Counted from the stretch's first letter, positions 33,282-42,241 are shown. The stretch is 64,000 bases of DNA from DASSBR01 sp035708085 (GCA_035708085.1 DASSTE010000028.1:1-64000); one strand, 5' to 3'. Program-made: numbers and translations. Notes: generated by a model not told the origin, from the letters alone.

Positions 33282-35432
33282 CTAAGGCTCGTCTTTGTCG
33301 GCCGGAGGCAGCTCCCGCGGCACAATGTCCCAGTTGGCGTAATTGGTGTAGTCGGGCTTCGTCGGCCGGCTCATGAACAGCTTCCACGCTTCAACCGCCC
33401 CCGGCACGCCGGCATCGACGGCGGCAGCCAAGGCGGGCTGCATGTTGGCCGGATATCCGGTCGGGCTGGAAGGGTAGCCATACATGTCGCCCGGGAGATA
33501 ATGCTTGCCCAGATGCTCGGCCATGGCTTCGCTGCCGCATTTCATATGGGCCACTTTGTCCGAGACTGCCTTGATGTAGACCTTGTGAAATGAGTCGTAG
33601 ATCGGCTTGTTCGGGCCGTCGGTGACGGGAAGCGTGTAGTCGGAGCCATATACGTAGCAAAAGCCCGGCGCGATCATTCGTCCCACGGGAAACTTCGCCT
33701 TCCACTGCAAGAACGCCTCGGCGCCCTTGAATCCCAGATCGGCAAGATGGCCCACGGCCCAAGTGAAGAAATCATCCTGCCAGGGCGCAACCGAAGTGTG
33801 ATGCTCATAGTGAGTCGCACAGCAGCCGCTGGTGAGAACGCCGAGCTTGTTGGCGTCGCCATTATCCGTGAATCGGCTGTTGTACCAGGCGAGGTTGTTC
33901 CGGACGATGTCGACGAAGTAGGACTTGAGTGGGCTGTTGTCCGGCGTGATGTAGGCGACATCGCCGAGCGTGCGCAGTCCCCAGGCTTGGCCGCGCACCT
34001 GGTTGGGTCTGAGCAGACCCTTTTTATGGCCGCGGTAGCTCGGGTTCATCTGGAACTCGTTCCAGTCGGCCCAGAACTGGAGTTGCCCGAGGTAGTAGAA
34101 GTCGCCGGTGACGATGTAGGAGAGATAGCCGATGGACGGCTCATGCGCGGCGTTGGGGCGGTTGGGGTCGCTGCAGTCGTCGTCGCATTTGGGAAAGTTC
34201 TCGTGCTTGTGGGTGTGCGGGTTATAAGTGCCGCCGTACCGACCCAGCAGCGTCATATACGGGTAGTCGAGAATCGACACGGGGCGGCCGGTGTTCTTGT
34301 CCCGATAAAACACGTTATAGCTGCCGGCGGCGTCGTCGTTGGCCAGCATCCACCGATAGGCGCGCCGGTCGGTACTCTGCAGGTAGGCGACGCTCCAGCG
34401 CGGCAGCGGCCCGATGGCGGGCTGCGCGCCGGCGGCGGCCATGTGCCGGGTCTGGTCGCCGTTATCCATCGGCTCGACGCTCTGGCGCACGCTGGCGAGG
34501 AAGCTGTCCGTCGGATGGACGTCGTCGGCATAATTGGGAACGGCCCTGGTCGCCTGGATGTAGCGGCCATCCAGTTTGACGTAGGCGTCGACCTCGTCGC
34601 CCCACCACAGAACGCGGTGCCATCGCGTTTGTGCGTAATGGTCGATATCGGCCTTGCGGTAGACGTGGTCGCCGACGGTAATTGCCGCATCGTAGGTGAT
34701 GTTGTGCGGATCCTTGACCCACGCCCAGTCGTTTTCGATCACGACGTTGACCCGTACCCGGTGAATCGGGTCGCCGGCGTAGGCGCGGACGTAGAAATAG
34801 GCCGCCAGGTGCGGGCTCGGCCCGTCACGGGACTGCAATGGCCCGCCGACGATCCATTCGGAGACCAGCGGCCCCGATAACCAAAGATTGCACGCCTTGC
34901 CCCATGGCTTGCAGCCTCCGTCCGCGCGGGCCTGTTCGAGCAACGTCCGCGCATCGGCGGTCAGGCTCCGTCCCCCGACGTTCAGGCTGACGCTGGCGTC
35001 GAAGTCCGTCGCCAGCAGGCGGGTCAACGTCACGGGCGGTGCATCCGACTCCGACCGGCCGCCGGCAGCGAGGGTGACGATCCTGCTGCCTGAGGCAGGT
35101 ACTTCCGGCACGACAACGGTTACAACGGCATGGCGAAGCGAGCCATCGGCGTTGGTGGCCTTGCGATCGACCTGAATCGGAACGGGCCGGCCATCGAGCA
35201 GCGCCCGCAAGTGCTCGCCCGACGGCACATCGCCGTCCCTGAAGATTTGACCGAACGTGACGGGCAGATCGGAACGTTTCTGCCCCGATTCGTCGATGAC
35301 CGCTACGGCGGTTATTCCGTCTTTTACGCGGTTCACATGCAGCGCGAGTTGTGCGGGCTCGACCGAAGCCGCACTGCAGCCATTAAGCACCAGGATCAGT
35401 GCAATCCATACTCCCGAGAATTTTTTATACAT
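33282..35432 (-). CDS. RIFT-barrel-like lipoprotein, paralog of the riboswitch-controlled surface protein
   Basis: 716 residues. The lipobox LNGC (Cys19) anchors it to a membrane. From about residue 45 it follows the protein at 16481-19222 closely: PVTFGQIFRDGDVPSG, QVDRKATNADGSLRHAVVTV, NLWLSGP.VSEWIVGGPLQ, HLAAYFYVRAYAG, PRWSVAYLQSTDRRAY, RGQAWG.RTLGD, CCATHYE. It lacks the Ig-like repeats and C-terminal sorting tail. I start at MYKKFSGVW because GGGAG lies 7 bases upstream; an ATG six codons earlier has no SD. It is probably a polysaccharide-active enzyme, possibly a lyase or hydrolase acting on the locus's own polymer; this is inference. Confidence 0.68.
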   Translation of the reverse strand: MYKKFSGVWIALILVLNGCSAASVEPAQLALHVNRVKDGITAVAVIDESGQKRSDLPVTFGQIFRDGDVPSGEHLRALLDGRPVPIQVDRKATNADGSLRHAVVTVVVPEVPASGSRIVTLAAGGRSESDAPPVTLTRLLATDFDASVSLNVGGRSLTADARTLLEQARADGGCKPWGKACNLWLSGPLVSEWIVGGPLQSRDGPSPHLAAYFYVRAYAGDPIHRVRVNVVIENDWAWVKDPHNITYDAAITVGDHVYRKADIDHYAQTRWHRVLWWGDEVDAYVKLDGRYIQATRAVPNYADDVHPTDSFLASVRQSVEPMDNGDQTRHMAAAGAQPAIGPLPRWSVAYLQSTDRRAYRWMLANDDAAGSYNVFYRDKNTGRPVSILDYPYMTLLGRYGGTYNPHTHKHENFPKCDDDCSDPNRPNAAHEPSIGYLSYIVTGDFYYLGQLQFWADWNEFQMNPSYRGHKKGLLRPNQVRGQAWGLRTLGDVAYITPDNSPLKSYFVDIVRNNLAWYNSRFTDNGDANKLGVLTSGCCATHYEHHTSVAPWQDDFFTWAVGHLADLGFKGAEAFLQWKAKFPVGRMIAPGFCYVYGSDYTLPVTDGPNKPIYDSFHKVYIKAVSDKVAHMKCGSEAMAEHLGKHYLPGDMYGYPSSPTGYPANMQPALAAAVDAGVPGAVEAWKLFMSRPTKPDYTNYANWDIVPRELPPADKDEP

Positions 35433-35453
35433 GAAGGCTCCCTGCCACAAATG

Positions 35454-36770
35454 TCAGGCGTCGCTCACCTCGTTCAGCACATCCGCCAATTGTTGCGCAC
35501 GGGCTTTCCGGCTGTGTCTTGCGAGCGCCGTGCTGCTCGCGACCGGCGCGACGCCCATTCGTATTTTGCTCATGAAATTCGCAAGAACGGCGGCGATCGC
35601 ATCGCTATGGTCCATCGATACGATACTGTTTATGCCGGCTTCCCGAAGAATCTTTGCGGTATCGCTCGCTTCATCCGTCAGCGCCAGTATCGGTCTTCGC
35701 GCCCTCAGGTATTCATAGACCTTGGCGGGAATCTGGCCGTTGTGCATCCGGCCCTGGAGAATCAGCAGGCCATCTGCGCCGCAAATCTCGGCCAGCGCTT
35801 CCTGATGAGAGACGGCGGGTTCGACCCGGACGATGTCGTCGATGCCCGCACGCCGTATCAGTGCGAGATGGTGTTCATCGTACTCCGTTGCGCGCAGAAT
35901 AATTTGAAGGTCCCGGCCGGACAAGCCCTGAGACGCTTTCAAACCGGCAATTGCCGCGAACAGCGCTTGCGGATCCCTACCTTCGGTGTACAAGGCCCCG
36001 CTGTGCACCAGCCGCAGCGGACCTTCCCCGCCGACCGGCGGCATGGACGCCAGCCCGTCGAAATCGCTTTCATCATAGCCGTTCGGAATGACCGTCCAGC
36101 GCTCCATCGGGATGTCGGGATAACGCCCGGCATGAAGACTTGCGGCGCCGGGCGCGGTAAACACAGCCCGGGAACAGCCGTAAACGGTTTTGCGCTCAAT
36201 CCACCGGCACGCACGCCACGCCCAGCGGTTGTCGTCCGGAACGCTGATCGGATCGCGAAAATCCGCAATCCACGGGAGCCCTGTCAGCCTGTGCAGGGCG
36301 TGGGCCACACAAAACGCAGTCGGATTCGGCTGCGTGGCCCAGATGATCTTCGGGCGGTAGCGCCGGATCGCTGTCAGCCCCGCCGGAACGGCGCCCAGCA
36401 TCCAGCTGCTGCAACGGTCCGGTACCGCCAGCAGAGATGGATAGCGGCGGCGGAAGGACAGATGTTCACGCGCGTCACGAGCAAAAGCGCGCACCACCGG
36501 CACCGATTCCGGTATTCGCGCGCATTGTTTCTCGTCCGTGCGCGAATAGGCCCGCGTACTGGCTGTCAGCACCACCGGATTCCATCCAAATTCCGGCAGG
36601 TCGCGCGAAAACGCCAGAGCCCTCAAATATCCGCTGCTCTCCTGGCAGGGCGGGTAATGGAAGGCGATAAGAAGCACGGTTCTCGCCGATGTTGCGCGCC
36701 CGCGCCGGATAACCTCACGGGGACCTGCCTCAGGCTCACGTTCTCTGATTGCGCCGGCCGCACCGGTCAC
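35454..36770 (-). CDS. Glycosyltransferase family 4
   Basis: 438-residue GT-B glycosyltransferase. The N-lobe is VLLIAFHYPPCQESSGYLRA and IIWATQPNPTAFCVAHAL; the middle is AVFTAPGAASLHAGRYPDIP and VIPNGYDESDFDG. The C-lobe is less canonical, with GADGLLILQGRMHNGQIPAKVYEYL in place of the usual E-x7-E. The start is GTG, overlapping the upstream polymerase/ligase stop (GTGA), with an AGAGGTGA SD. It is 21 bases upstream of the RIFT lipoprotein. Donor and acceptor are unknown. Confidence 0.88.
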   Translation of the reverse strand: MTGAAGAIREREPEAGPREVIRRGRATSARTVLLIAFHYPPCQESSGYLRALAFSRDLPEFGWNPVVLTASTRAYSRTDEKQCARIPESVPVVRAFARDAREHLSFRRRYPSLLAVPDRCSSWMLGAVPAGLTAIRRYRPKIIWATQPNPTAFCVAHALHRLTGLPWIADFRDPISVPDDNRWAWRACRWIERKTVYGCSRAVFTAPGAASLHAGRYPDIPMERWTVIPNGYDESDFDGLASMPPVGGEGPLRLVHSGALYTEGRDPQALFAAIAGLKASQGLSGRDLQIILRATEYDEHHLALIRRAGIDDIVRVEPAVSHQEALAEICGADGLLILQGRMHNGQIPAKVYEYLRARRPILALTDEASDTAKILREAGINSIVSMDHSDAIAAVLANFMSKIRMGVAPVASSTALARHSRKARAQQLADVLNEVSDA

Positions 36771-38077
36771 GCCGTCACCTCTTCGCTGACCCGCGGCCGC
36801 TTTGCAAGTGCCGGAACATCCGCGGTAACGGGAAGGTCTTTTTCAACGCGGCAGCGCACAAGCAGTGCCACCGCCAGCAACTGGTACGCAAGATCGAAGT
36901 ACGGCAACGGGGCGAATGCGCCGCCGACGCCATAGGCAATGCCGCTTACATACAACATCGACGCCAGGTCGTAGGCCCATTTAAACCCGGGCAGATCCTT
37001 GGTTCGTTTTCGAACCCATACAAGATTGCGCCAGGTGAGGAAAAGCAGTGCCATGTAAATGGCCAGTCCCACAAAGCCCTGGTTGCCCAGCATTTTGAAG
37101 TAAATGCTGTGAATCGCGCGCGGAATACTGTTCGGCGGTGCATATTTCCGCCACGCGTTGTGATCCAGGTAAGGCCGGAAGCCGCCGCCGACGAGCGGCC
37201 GATGCAGGGCCAGGTTCGTCGCAAATTTCCACGACTGAATGCGCCCCATGGCCGACGCATCCTGCCGGTAAGTCTCGATCGTCGCCATCCGCTGATACCA
37301 TTTTTGCGGTATGAACGCGAGCATGATCGGGACAGTGATGATCAGCACGACGGCAAGCAGAAACTTGCCTCGCGTCTTCCAGAAAAGCATCAGCAGCACA
37401 GCCGCCAGCGTCAGCATGCCGCCGCGCGAGTAAGTGCCCAAAATCGCAAACGACGTCAGCCCCATCGCACACCACAGCCCGACTCTTACCCACTTTTTCG
37501 CTTCCTGAAGCTGGAGGTAGCGCATGAGCGGAATGACCATGCCCATTGCCAGAGCCAATGCGTTGTTGTTGTGAATGAAGCTGTGCTCGGGCCCGAACAC
37601 GTGGTAACCGCCGCCCGTCGCTATCGTAAACAGGCCGCCCTTGACGCCGAAGAATCCGATGGACGCGGCGATGACCCAGACGAGCCAGTGAATCCGTTCG
37701 CGCGTCTGCACCAGCATCAGCGTGAGAAATACCAGCACCATCGTCTTGACGAAGACACTGTAGCGTTCCCAGGCGACGTCCGGAACGATTGCGAAATAAG
37801 AGGTTACGCCCGCCCAGATCACGAGCAGCAGGAAGCAGATCGTCACGCTCTTGAATGGCATGCGGAACTTCTCCTTGCTGGACATGATGAATCCGACCAG
37901 CGTCCCGATCGCGACCACTTCCACCCATGGGAAGTTGTAGGCGAACCCCCAGGTCAATCGTTGCGGATTCATGTAATCGAGCCACGACCAGACAAGCACT
38001 CCAATGTAGGGTGAAGTCACGATCAATGGCAGCAGCGAGAAGATAAACAGCGCCAGCAGCAGGTCGCGCATCGTCAT
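36767..38077 (-). CDS. O-antigen polymerase/ligase family protein, exosortase-A-associated type
   Basis: 436-residue membrane protein with about 11 helices, matching the family annotated as putative O-glycosylation ligase associated with exosortase A. Recognisable features: the N-terminal PYIGVLVWSWLDYMNPQRLTWGFA, HSFIHNNNALALAMGM, the Wzy/WaaL-type loop with ATNLALHRPLVGGGFRPYLDHNAWRKY and AIHSIYFKMLGNQGFVGL. It probably polymerises repeat units or links glycan to a carrier in the periplasm. The start at MTMRDLLL overlaps the upstream gene stop (ATGA). It is the only polymerase candidate in the window. Confidence 0.85.
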   Translation of the reverse strand: MTMRDLLLALFIFSLLPLIVTSPYIGVLVWSWLDYMNPQRLTWGFAYNFPWVEVVAIGTLVGFIMSSKEKFRMPFKSVTICFLLLVIWAGVTSYFAIVPDVAWERYSVFVKTMVLVFLTLMLVQTRERIHWLVWVIAASIGFFGVKGGLFTIATGGGYHVFGPEHSFIHNNNALALAMGMVIPLMRYLQLQEAKKWVRVGLWCAMGLTSFAILGTYSRGGMLTLAAVLLMLFWKTRGKFLLAVVLIITVPIMLAFIPQKWYQRMATIETYRQDASAMGRIQSWKFATNLALHRPLVGGGFRPYLDHNAWRKYAPPNSIPRAIHSIYFKMLGNQGFVGLAIYMALLFLTWRNLVWVRKRTKDLPGFKWAYDLASMLYVSGIAYGVGGAFAPLPYFDLAYQLLAVALLVRCRVEKDLPVTADVPALAKRPRVSEEVTA

Positions 38078-39192
38078 GATTGCTGCTCCAGCATTAACGC
38101 ATCCATAAAAAATTTTGCAGCCCAATTCGGATAGCGACATGTCATGTAGCCGCCGTCGAACGGGAATGAGCCCTTGATTCCGCCGCGAATGCACGGGTTG
38201 CCTGTCGCCACATCCTGAGTCTGCATGTTGAATTGATTGGCACGTGCAGCGAAGTTCCTGAAGGCGGAGTCGCCCCCGAGTTGTACAAGCCGCAGCCAAT
38301 TGATGGCCATCTGCGCATTACCGGTCAGGCAACTCCAACCGACCGCCGGCCGCCACTCGTCATCCAGTCTGCCCGGCAGAGCGCCGTCGCGGCGCTGTGA
38401 CATGGCCACGGCCCCCGCCATCCGGATCGCGAACTGCAGGAAATCGTCGTTGCCCAAGGCGGCGCCGACTTCAAGAATGCCGCGGATGGAATACGCGATC
38501 GTGTGCACCAGCGGCCGGTCGTTGAGATTGAGACAATTGTCGTCCAGCCAGGCATTGGCATGCGCGCGCGAGATGCACCATTCGACGTTCGCGCGTGCGG
38601 CATTTCGGTAGCGGTCATCGTCAAGCATGTTGCCGGCCATGGCCAGACCCCACGCAGTACGGGTGTTGTAGCTGTTCAGCGCATGCCGCGCGACCGGTGA
38701 CGCGAAACGCCGCCAGGCGCCGTCGGAATCCTGCGCCGCCACCAGCCAGTCTGCCGCGTGCACCAGCGCCTGGCGAAAACGGATGTCTCCGGTTTCCTTC
38801 CACGCGCGGGCCCAGCCGAACAGCACCTGTCCGGTGTTGAATATTGTCGGGACAACAGTATCGCCATCGATCGTGCCGGCCCGCACACCGCCATCGGGAA
38901 GTTGTATGTCCGCTTCCCACGCCGCCATCCGGCGCGCCCGTTCCGCGAATGCCGTCCGGCCGCTATACACAGCGTAATCGTAAAAGGTGGGAATGATGTA
39001 GCCGGTTGTTTCCGGATACGATGCCTTCCAGCTCTGTTCCTTGAGGTCGTACCAGGCCGCGACGCCATCGTCGGGAGTGGCGTCCTGGGCTCGGGCGAGC
39101 CAGTCTGCCGCCGCGGCAAGGTGCGCGTCTGCACCGACGACTTTCCGGCGCGACGGCAGCCGGTCCTTGAATGCGTACCAGGTCGCTATCAT
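38074..39192 (-). CDS. Putative (alpha/alpha)6-toroid protein of unknown activity
   Basis: 372 residues, no clear signal peptide. It has repeating helical-hairpin motifs: LAAAADWLARAQD, VAAWYDL...SYPETTGYIIPTF, ARRMAAWEADIQLPDGGV, FNTGQVLFGWARAWKETGD, LVHAADWLVAAQDSDGAW, NTRTAWGLAMAG. The pattern recalls toroid folds of polysaccharide lyases, glucuronyl C5-epimerases and terpene-cyclase-like enzymes. Its substrate may be the lipid-linked or nascent polymer. It is 4-base coupled (ATGA) both to the ATP-grasp gene upstream and to the polymerase downstream. The family is not identified with certainty. Confidence 0.6.
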   Translation of the reverse strand: MIATWYAFKDRLPSRRKVVGADAHLAAAADWLARAQDATPDDGVAAWYDLKEQSWKASYPETTGYIIPTFYDYAVYSGRTAFAERARRMAAWEADIQLPDGGVRAGTIDGDTVVPTIFNTGQVLFGWARAWKETGDIRFRQALVHAADWLVAAQDSDGAWRRFASPVARHALNSYNTRTAWGLAMAGNMLDDDRYRNAARANVEWCISRAHANAWLDDNCLNLNDRPLVHTIAYSIRGILEVGAALGNDDFLQFAIRMAGAVAMSQRRDGALPGRLDDEWRPAVGWSCLTGNAQMAINWLRLVQLGGDSAFRNFAARANQFNMQTQDVATGNPCIRGGIKGSFPFDGGYMTCRYPNWAAKFFMDALMLEQQS

Positions 39193-40394
39193 ATCTCTCC
39201 CTCCTGGAGGGGCCGGAGGCGACGGAAGCTCAGACGCCGCGAACCTGCCTTCAGCAACCTCGCACCGGTCTTTGCGATCCACGGCATCGGGTCATTCCAG
39301 CGCCACCACGCATCGATGCGGCGGCCCGACTCAAGCGGCCCCCGACCGCAACGCTGATGCTGCAATTCGGCGGACCAGAGGTCGGTTGCCGCTTCGCGCC
39401 ACACACGCGGCCGCGACTTCGGCCGGAAGGCGGGGACGGCGAGGCCGAGTTCGGCGCAATAGGCTGCAAAAGGAATGTTGACGCCGTTCAACGTCGCCAC
39501 TTCTTCCTGATAGTCGGTTCGACCGACGGTCGGCTCGATCAGGTAAAATGCGCCGCTCGCGGCATCGTGCTTGAACTCCATGCTGCCCATGCCGACGAAT
39601 CCCGTCGCGCGGAAAAAACGCGTCGTTTCGGCTTCTATTGCAGATGCCGCCTCGGGCGCAGCCGTGCAACTGGCAGTGCCGCCGACCGCCGGTGGCCAGG
39701 AGCGGATTTTCCGACCGCTGAACGAGGCCGCCGGTTGCCCATCCGCGCGTATGTATTGCAGACAGAAATAAACGTCCGAATCGGCTCCATCGATCCATTC
39801 CTGCACGACGAGATCGGGCAGCACCGGCATGATCTGGCGCGACTGCCGGCACAATTCGTCGAAGCTCTCGAGCCGGTAAGCTTTCCTGAACGACCGTCCA
39901 TAGCCGGCGTCCTTTTTACCGGGCTTGAGGACCACGGGGTAGCGCAGTTCGCGCGCCTGTTCCAGCGTGTCATCGTCAAATACGTGCAGGCTGCGCGGAA
40001 CACGAAAGTCGTGCCGTTCCGCCAACCGCTGAAACGACTGCTTGTGCATCAGGCTGTCGAGAATGGCGGCCGGCGGCAACGTGATGCGGTAGCAGGATTC
40101 AAGGGCGCTGCGCCGGGCGGAAACCGTCCGCACGGTCGCTTCCTCGGTAAGAAAAAGTACCGGCCGCTCCGAGAACGAACGCGCCAACGCCAGCAAGTCT
40201 TCGACGAAAGCATCGCCATGCATCGCCCGCACTCGTACCTTGCGTCCATAGCGCGTGTGCATCGCAGGGTTGCCGGTTTGACTGTCGACAGCCGTGACGG
40301 GCACGCCTTTCGAAGCCAGGCTGCGGACTACACCGAGGCCGTTCAAGCCAAGCCCTGCCACTACGGCCGGAACAGCCATCTCAGGCATGCCCAT
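39189..40394 (-). CDS. ATP-grasp carboxylate-amine ligase-like protein
   Basis: 401-residue ATP-grasp enzyme. An N-terminal Rossmann-like lobe (AVPAVVAGLGLNGLGVVRSL) is followed by ATP-grasp landmarks: RYPVVLKPGKKDAGYGRSF, LVVQEWIDGADSDVYFCLQY, and metal-binding MGSMEFKHDAASGAFYLIEPTVGR. Members of this fold join a carboxylate to an amine, for example amino acids to sugars or cell-wall precursors. The start could be either of two close ATGs and has no clear SD. It overlaps a possible 28-codon leader ORF by 14 bases, which has a good SD. Confidence 0.82.
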   Translation of the reverse strand: MGMPEMAVPAVVAGLGLNGLGVVRSLASKGVPVTAVDSQTGNPAMHTRYGRKVRVRAMHGDAFVEDLLALARSFSERPVLFLTEEATVRTVSARRSALESCYRITLPPAAILDSLMHKQSFQRLAERHDFRVPRSLHVFDDDTLEQARELRYPVVLKPGKKDAGYGRSFRKAYRLESFDELCRQSRQIMPVLPDLVVQEWIDGADSDVYFCLQYIRADGQPAASFSGRKIRSWPPAVGGTASCTAAPEAASAIEAETTRFFRATGFVGMGSMEFKHDAASGAFYLIEPTVGRTDYQEEVATLNGVNIPFAAYCAELGLAVPAFRPKSRPRVWREAATDLWSAELQHQRCGRGPLESGRRIDAWWRWNDPMPWIAKTGARLLKAGSRRLSFRRLRPLQEGEI

Positions 40395-40467
40395 TCGAAA
40401 AATCGTCGGGAAGAATTTCCGACGGCGTGAAGTGAAGCAGCTTCCTTGCGAAAATCGGGTATTTCAT
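40381..40467 (-). CDS. Possible 28-codon leader ORF before the ATP-grasp gene
   Basis: A short frame starting MKYPIFARKLLHF with AGGGAC 6 bases before its ATG, ending TGA inside the start of the ATP-grasp gene (14-base overlap). The ATP-grasp ATG lacks its own SD, so translation through this ORF could feed it. It may instead be the remnant of a larger gene. No homology is recognised. Confidence 0.35.
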   Translation of the reverse strand: MKYPIFARKLLHFTPSEILPDDFSNGHA

Positions 40468-40528
40468 TGTTGTCCCTGGCCGCTGGCCCTTTCTTCTAAT
40501 TGCAGCGCCGCTCCTGGCGCCGGCCCAT

Positions 40529-40534
40529 ATTATA
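40529..40534 (-). promoter_or_regulatory. -10 box for the ATP-grasp operon
   Basis: A perfect TATAAT on the minus strand, 62 bases before the leader ORF start, in the 215-base divergent gap facing PP-loop paralog C. The -35 region is poor. It would drive leader, ATP-grasp, toroid protein, polymerase and GT4. Confidence 0.45.
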
Positions 40535-40682
40535 ACGCAACCGGCCCCTTCCAGAAGAGAGCGACTGCAACCGATTCTATGGCGATACGGTATTTTCAAT
40601 GGTGCAACTTCCGTGTAACCTGCCGATGACATCCTGTACGGCTCCGCAATCTTAACACGCAAAGCAATCAAGGACGATTTGC

Positions 40683-42236
40683 ATGTCTCGCACCGGACAA
40701 TTCCGCTTCACCCGCATAGACAGACTCCCTCGCCTTGCATGGTGCGCCCGCATCGCGCAGGGGCAACAGGAGGTTTCGGTATGTCACGGACCATGGGTGG
40801 AGTACCTTGACGACAAGGCATTTTATGAAGGCGCATGGTCGGGTATTCCCTCGGCCGGCGAGTTCGACAAGGCAGATACTTTCACCGGCTCCGGCGGGCT
40901 CCTGACCGACAGCGGCGTGGTGTTTGCGACGTCAACACATACGCTTGAGCCAATCCACCTGATGCGGCTGCCGGGCGAAATCCTGTGTTCGAATTCGCTG
41001 CATTTCCTGCTCGCGGAAGCCGGCGATGCGGTGGATCTGGATTATCCTCACTACGACGCCGACATCATGACGATCATGTTCGGCATCCATCGGTACGAAC
41101 GGTCCGTTCCGACAGCCAAAGGCAACTCCGTTTACCAGTACTATCACTGCAATATCGCCGTCTCCCGCGATTTACAGATCGAGAAGCTCGACAAGCCGTC
41201 GCCACCGGCCTTCGAAACGTTCGAGGATTACCGGGCGTTTCTCTTTTCGGAGGCTGCGCGCGTCACCGATAATGCCGCGTCCGCGGAGCGACATGTACGT
41301 TATCAGCCGATGGCAACCGTCTCGTCCGGCTACGACTCTCCGGCCGGCGCGGTCATCGGCAAGGCGGCGGGTTGTAAAGAGGCTCTCACATTTACCACAG
41401 CGCGCTCGAACTTCACCGATCGCGAAGACAGCGGCGCCGCAATCGCCGCAACGCTGGGTTTGAGCGTGACCGAGTTCAACTACTTCGCACCCCGCCCCGC
41501 CCGCGACGACTTTCCGGAGGTTGAATTCATCGCCACCGGTCATGGCGGCGACGATGTCGTCATGATGGTCGCCGAACCCGCATTACCCGGCCGGTTGCTT
41601 TATACGGGATATCACGGCGACAAGATCTGGAACAAACACCACAAGGCACCGAGCCCGTACATCGTGCGGGGCGATACGTCCGGTTGCTCGCTCGCCGAAT
41701 TCCGGCTCAGGGTCGGCTTTATCAATCTGCCCATTCCGTTTATCGGCTGCGTCCGGCATCCCGAGATTCACCGGATCTCGAACGCTGCGGAAATGGTGCC
41801 ATGGTCAATGAACAACGACTACGATCGGCCGATCCCGCGGCGCATCGTCGAACAGGCGGGAGTGGCGCGCGAACTGTTTGGGCAGAAGAAGAAAGCGATT
41901 ACGACGCCGTATCAAAGCAATATGGGCGTCAACCCGCCGATGCAGGAGATATTGTCGGAAGCCTCGTACCGGGACTTCCTCGAATTCGTCCGCCCGATCA
42001 AGCGGTACAGGCGCCTCAACCATAAATTACATTACGATGTGATGCACCGGCTTTACCTGCTCAACCAGCGCGCCGTCTGGAGCGGCAAGCTCAAGCGCGC
42101 ACTGGCCATTTTTCTGCTCAAAGGGCCGACGCAGGTGACGGTGCCATGGAAATACGCAAAACCGCGGAGCAACAACTCGCTGGCATTTCATTGGGCCGCC
42201 GAGAAAATGAAGCAGCGTTACGCGCGCAGCGCGTAA
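40683..42236 (+). CDS. Asparagine-synthetase-like PP-loop protein with variant loop (paralog C)
   Basis: 517 residues, the third member of the family at 25483 and 27211, more diverged. LPRLAWC is at 15-21, followed by LCSNSLHFLL, the PP-loop SSGYDSPA at 214-221, EFIATGHGGDDV, LLYTGYHGDKIW, GFINLPIPF, DYDRPIPRRIVEQAGVAR and KKAITTP. It stands alone on the plus strand between two minus-strand operons, with AAGGACG as SD. The N-terminal domain again has no Cys2. It lacks the longer C-terminal tail of A. The substrate is unknown; see A. Confidence 0.73.
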   Translation: MSRTGQFRFTRIDRLPRLAWCARIAQGQQEVSVCHGPWVEYLDDKAFYEGAWSGIPSAGEFDKADTFTGSGGLLTDSGVVFATSTHTLEPIHLMRLPGEILCSNSLHFLLAEAGDAVDLDYPHYDADIMTIMFGIHRYERSVPTAKGNSVYQYYHCNIAVSRDLQIEKLDKPSPPAFETFEDYRAFLFSEAARVTDNAASAERHVRYQPMATVSSGYDSPAGAVIGKAAGCKEALTFTTARSNFTDREDSGAAIAATLGLSVTEFNYFAPRPARDDFPEVEFIATGHGGDDVVMMVAEPALPGRLLYTGYHGDKIWNKHHKAPSPYIVRGDTSGCSLAEFRLRVGFINLPIPFIGCVRHPEIHRISNAAEMVPWSMNNDYDRPIPRRIVEQAGVARELFGQKKKAITTPYQSNMGVNPPMQEILSEASYRDFLEFVRPIKRYRRLNHKLHYDVMHRLYLLNQRAVWSGKLKRALAIFLLKGPTQVTVPWKYAKPRSNNSLAFHWAAEKMKQRYARSA

Positions 42237-42241
42237 CGCGC

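Noticed and set aside
40610..40680. Second GEMM riboswitch before PP-loop paralog C (contains ACGCAAAGC)
   Set aside because: The remaining landmarks are absent or in the wrong order; no GNRA stem or CTAA segment.
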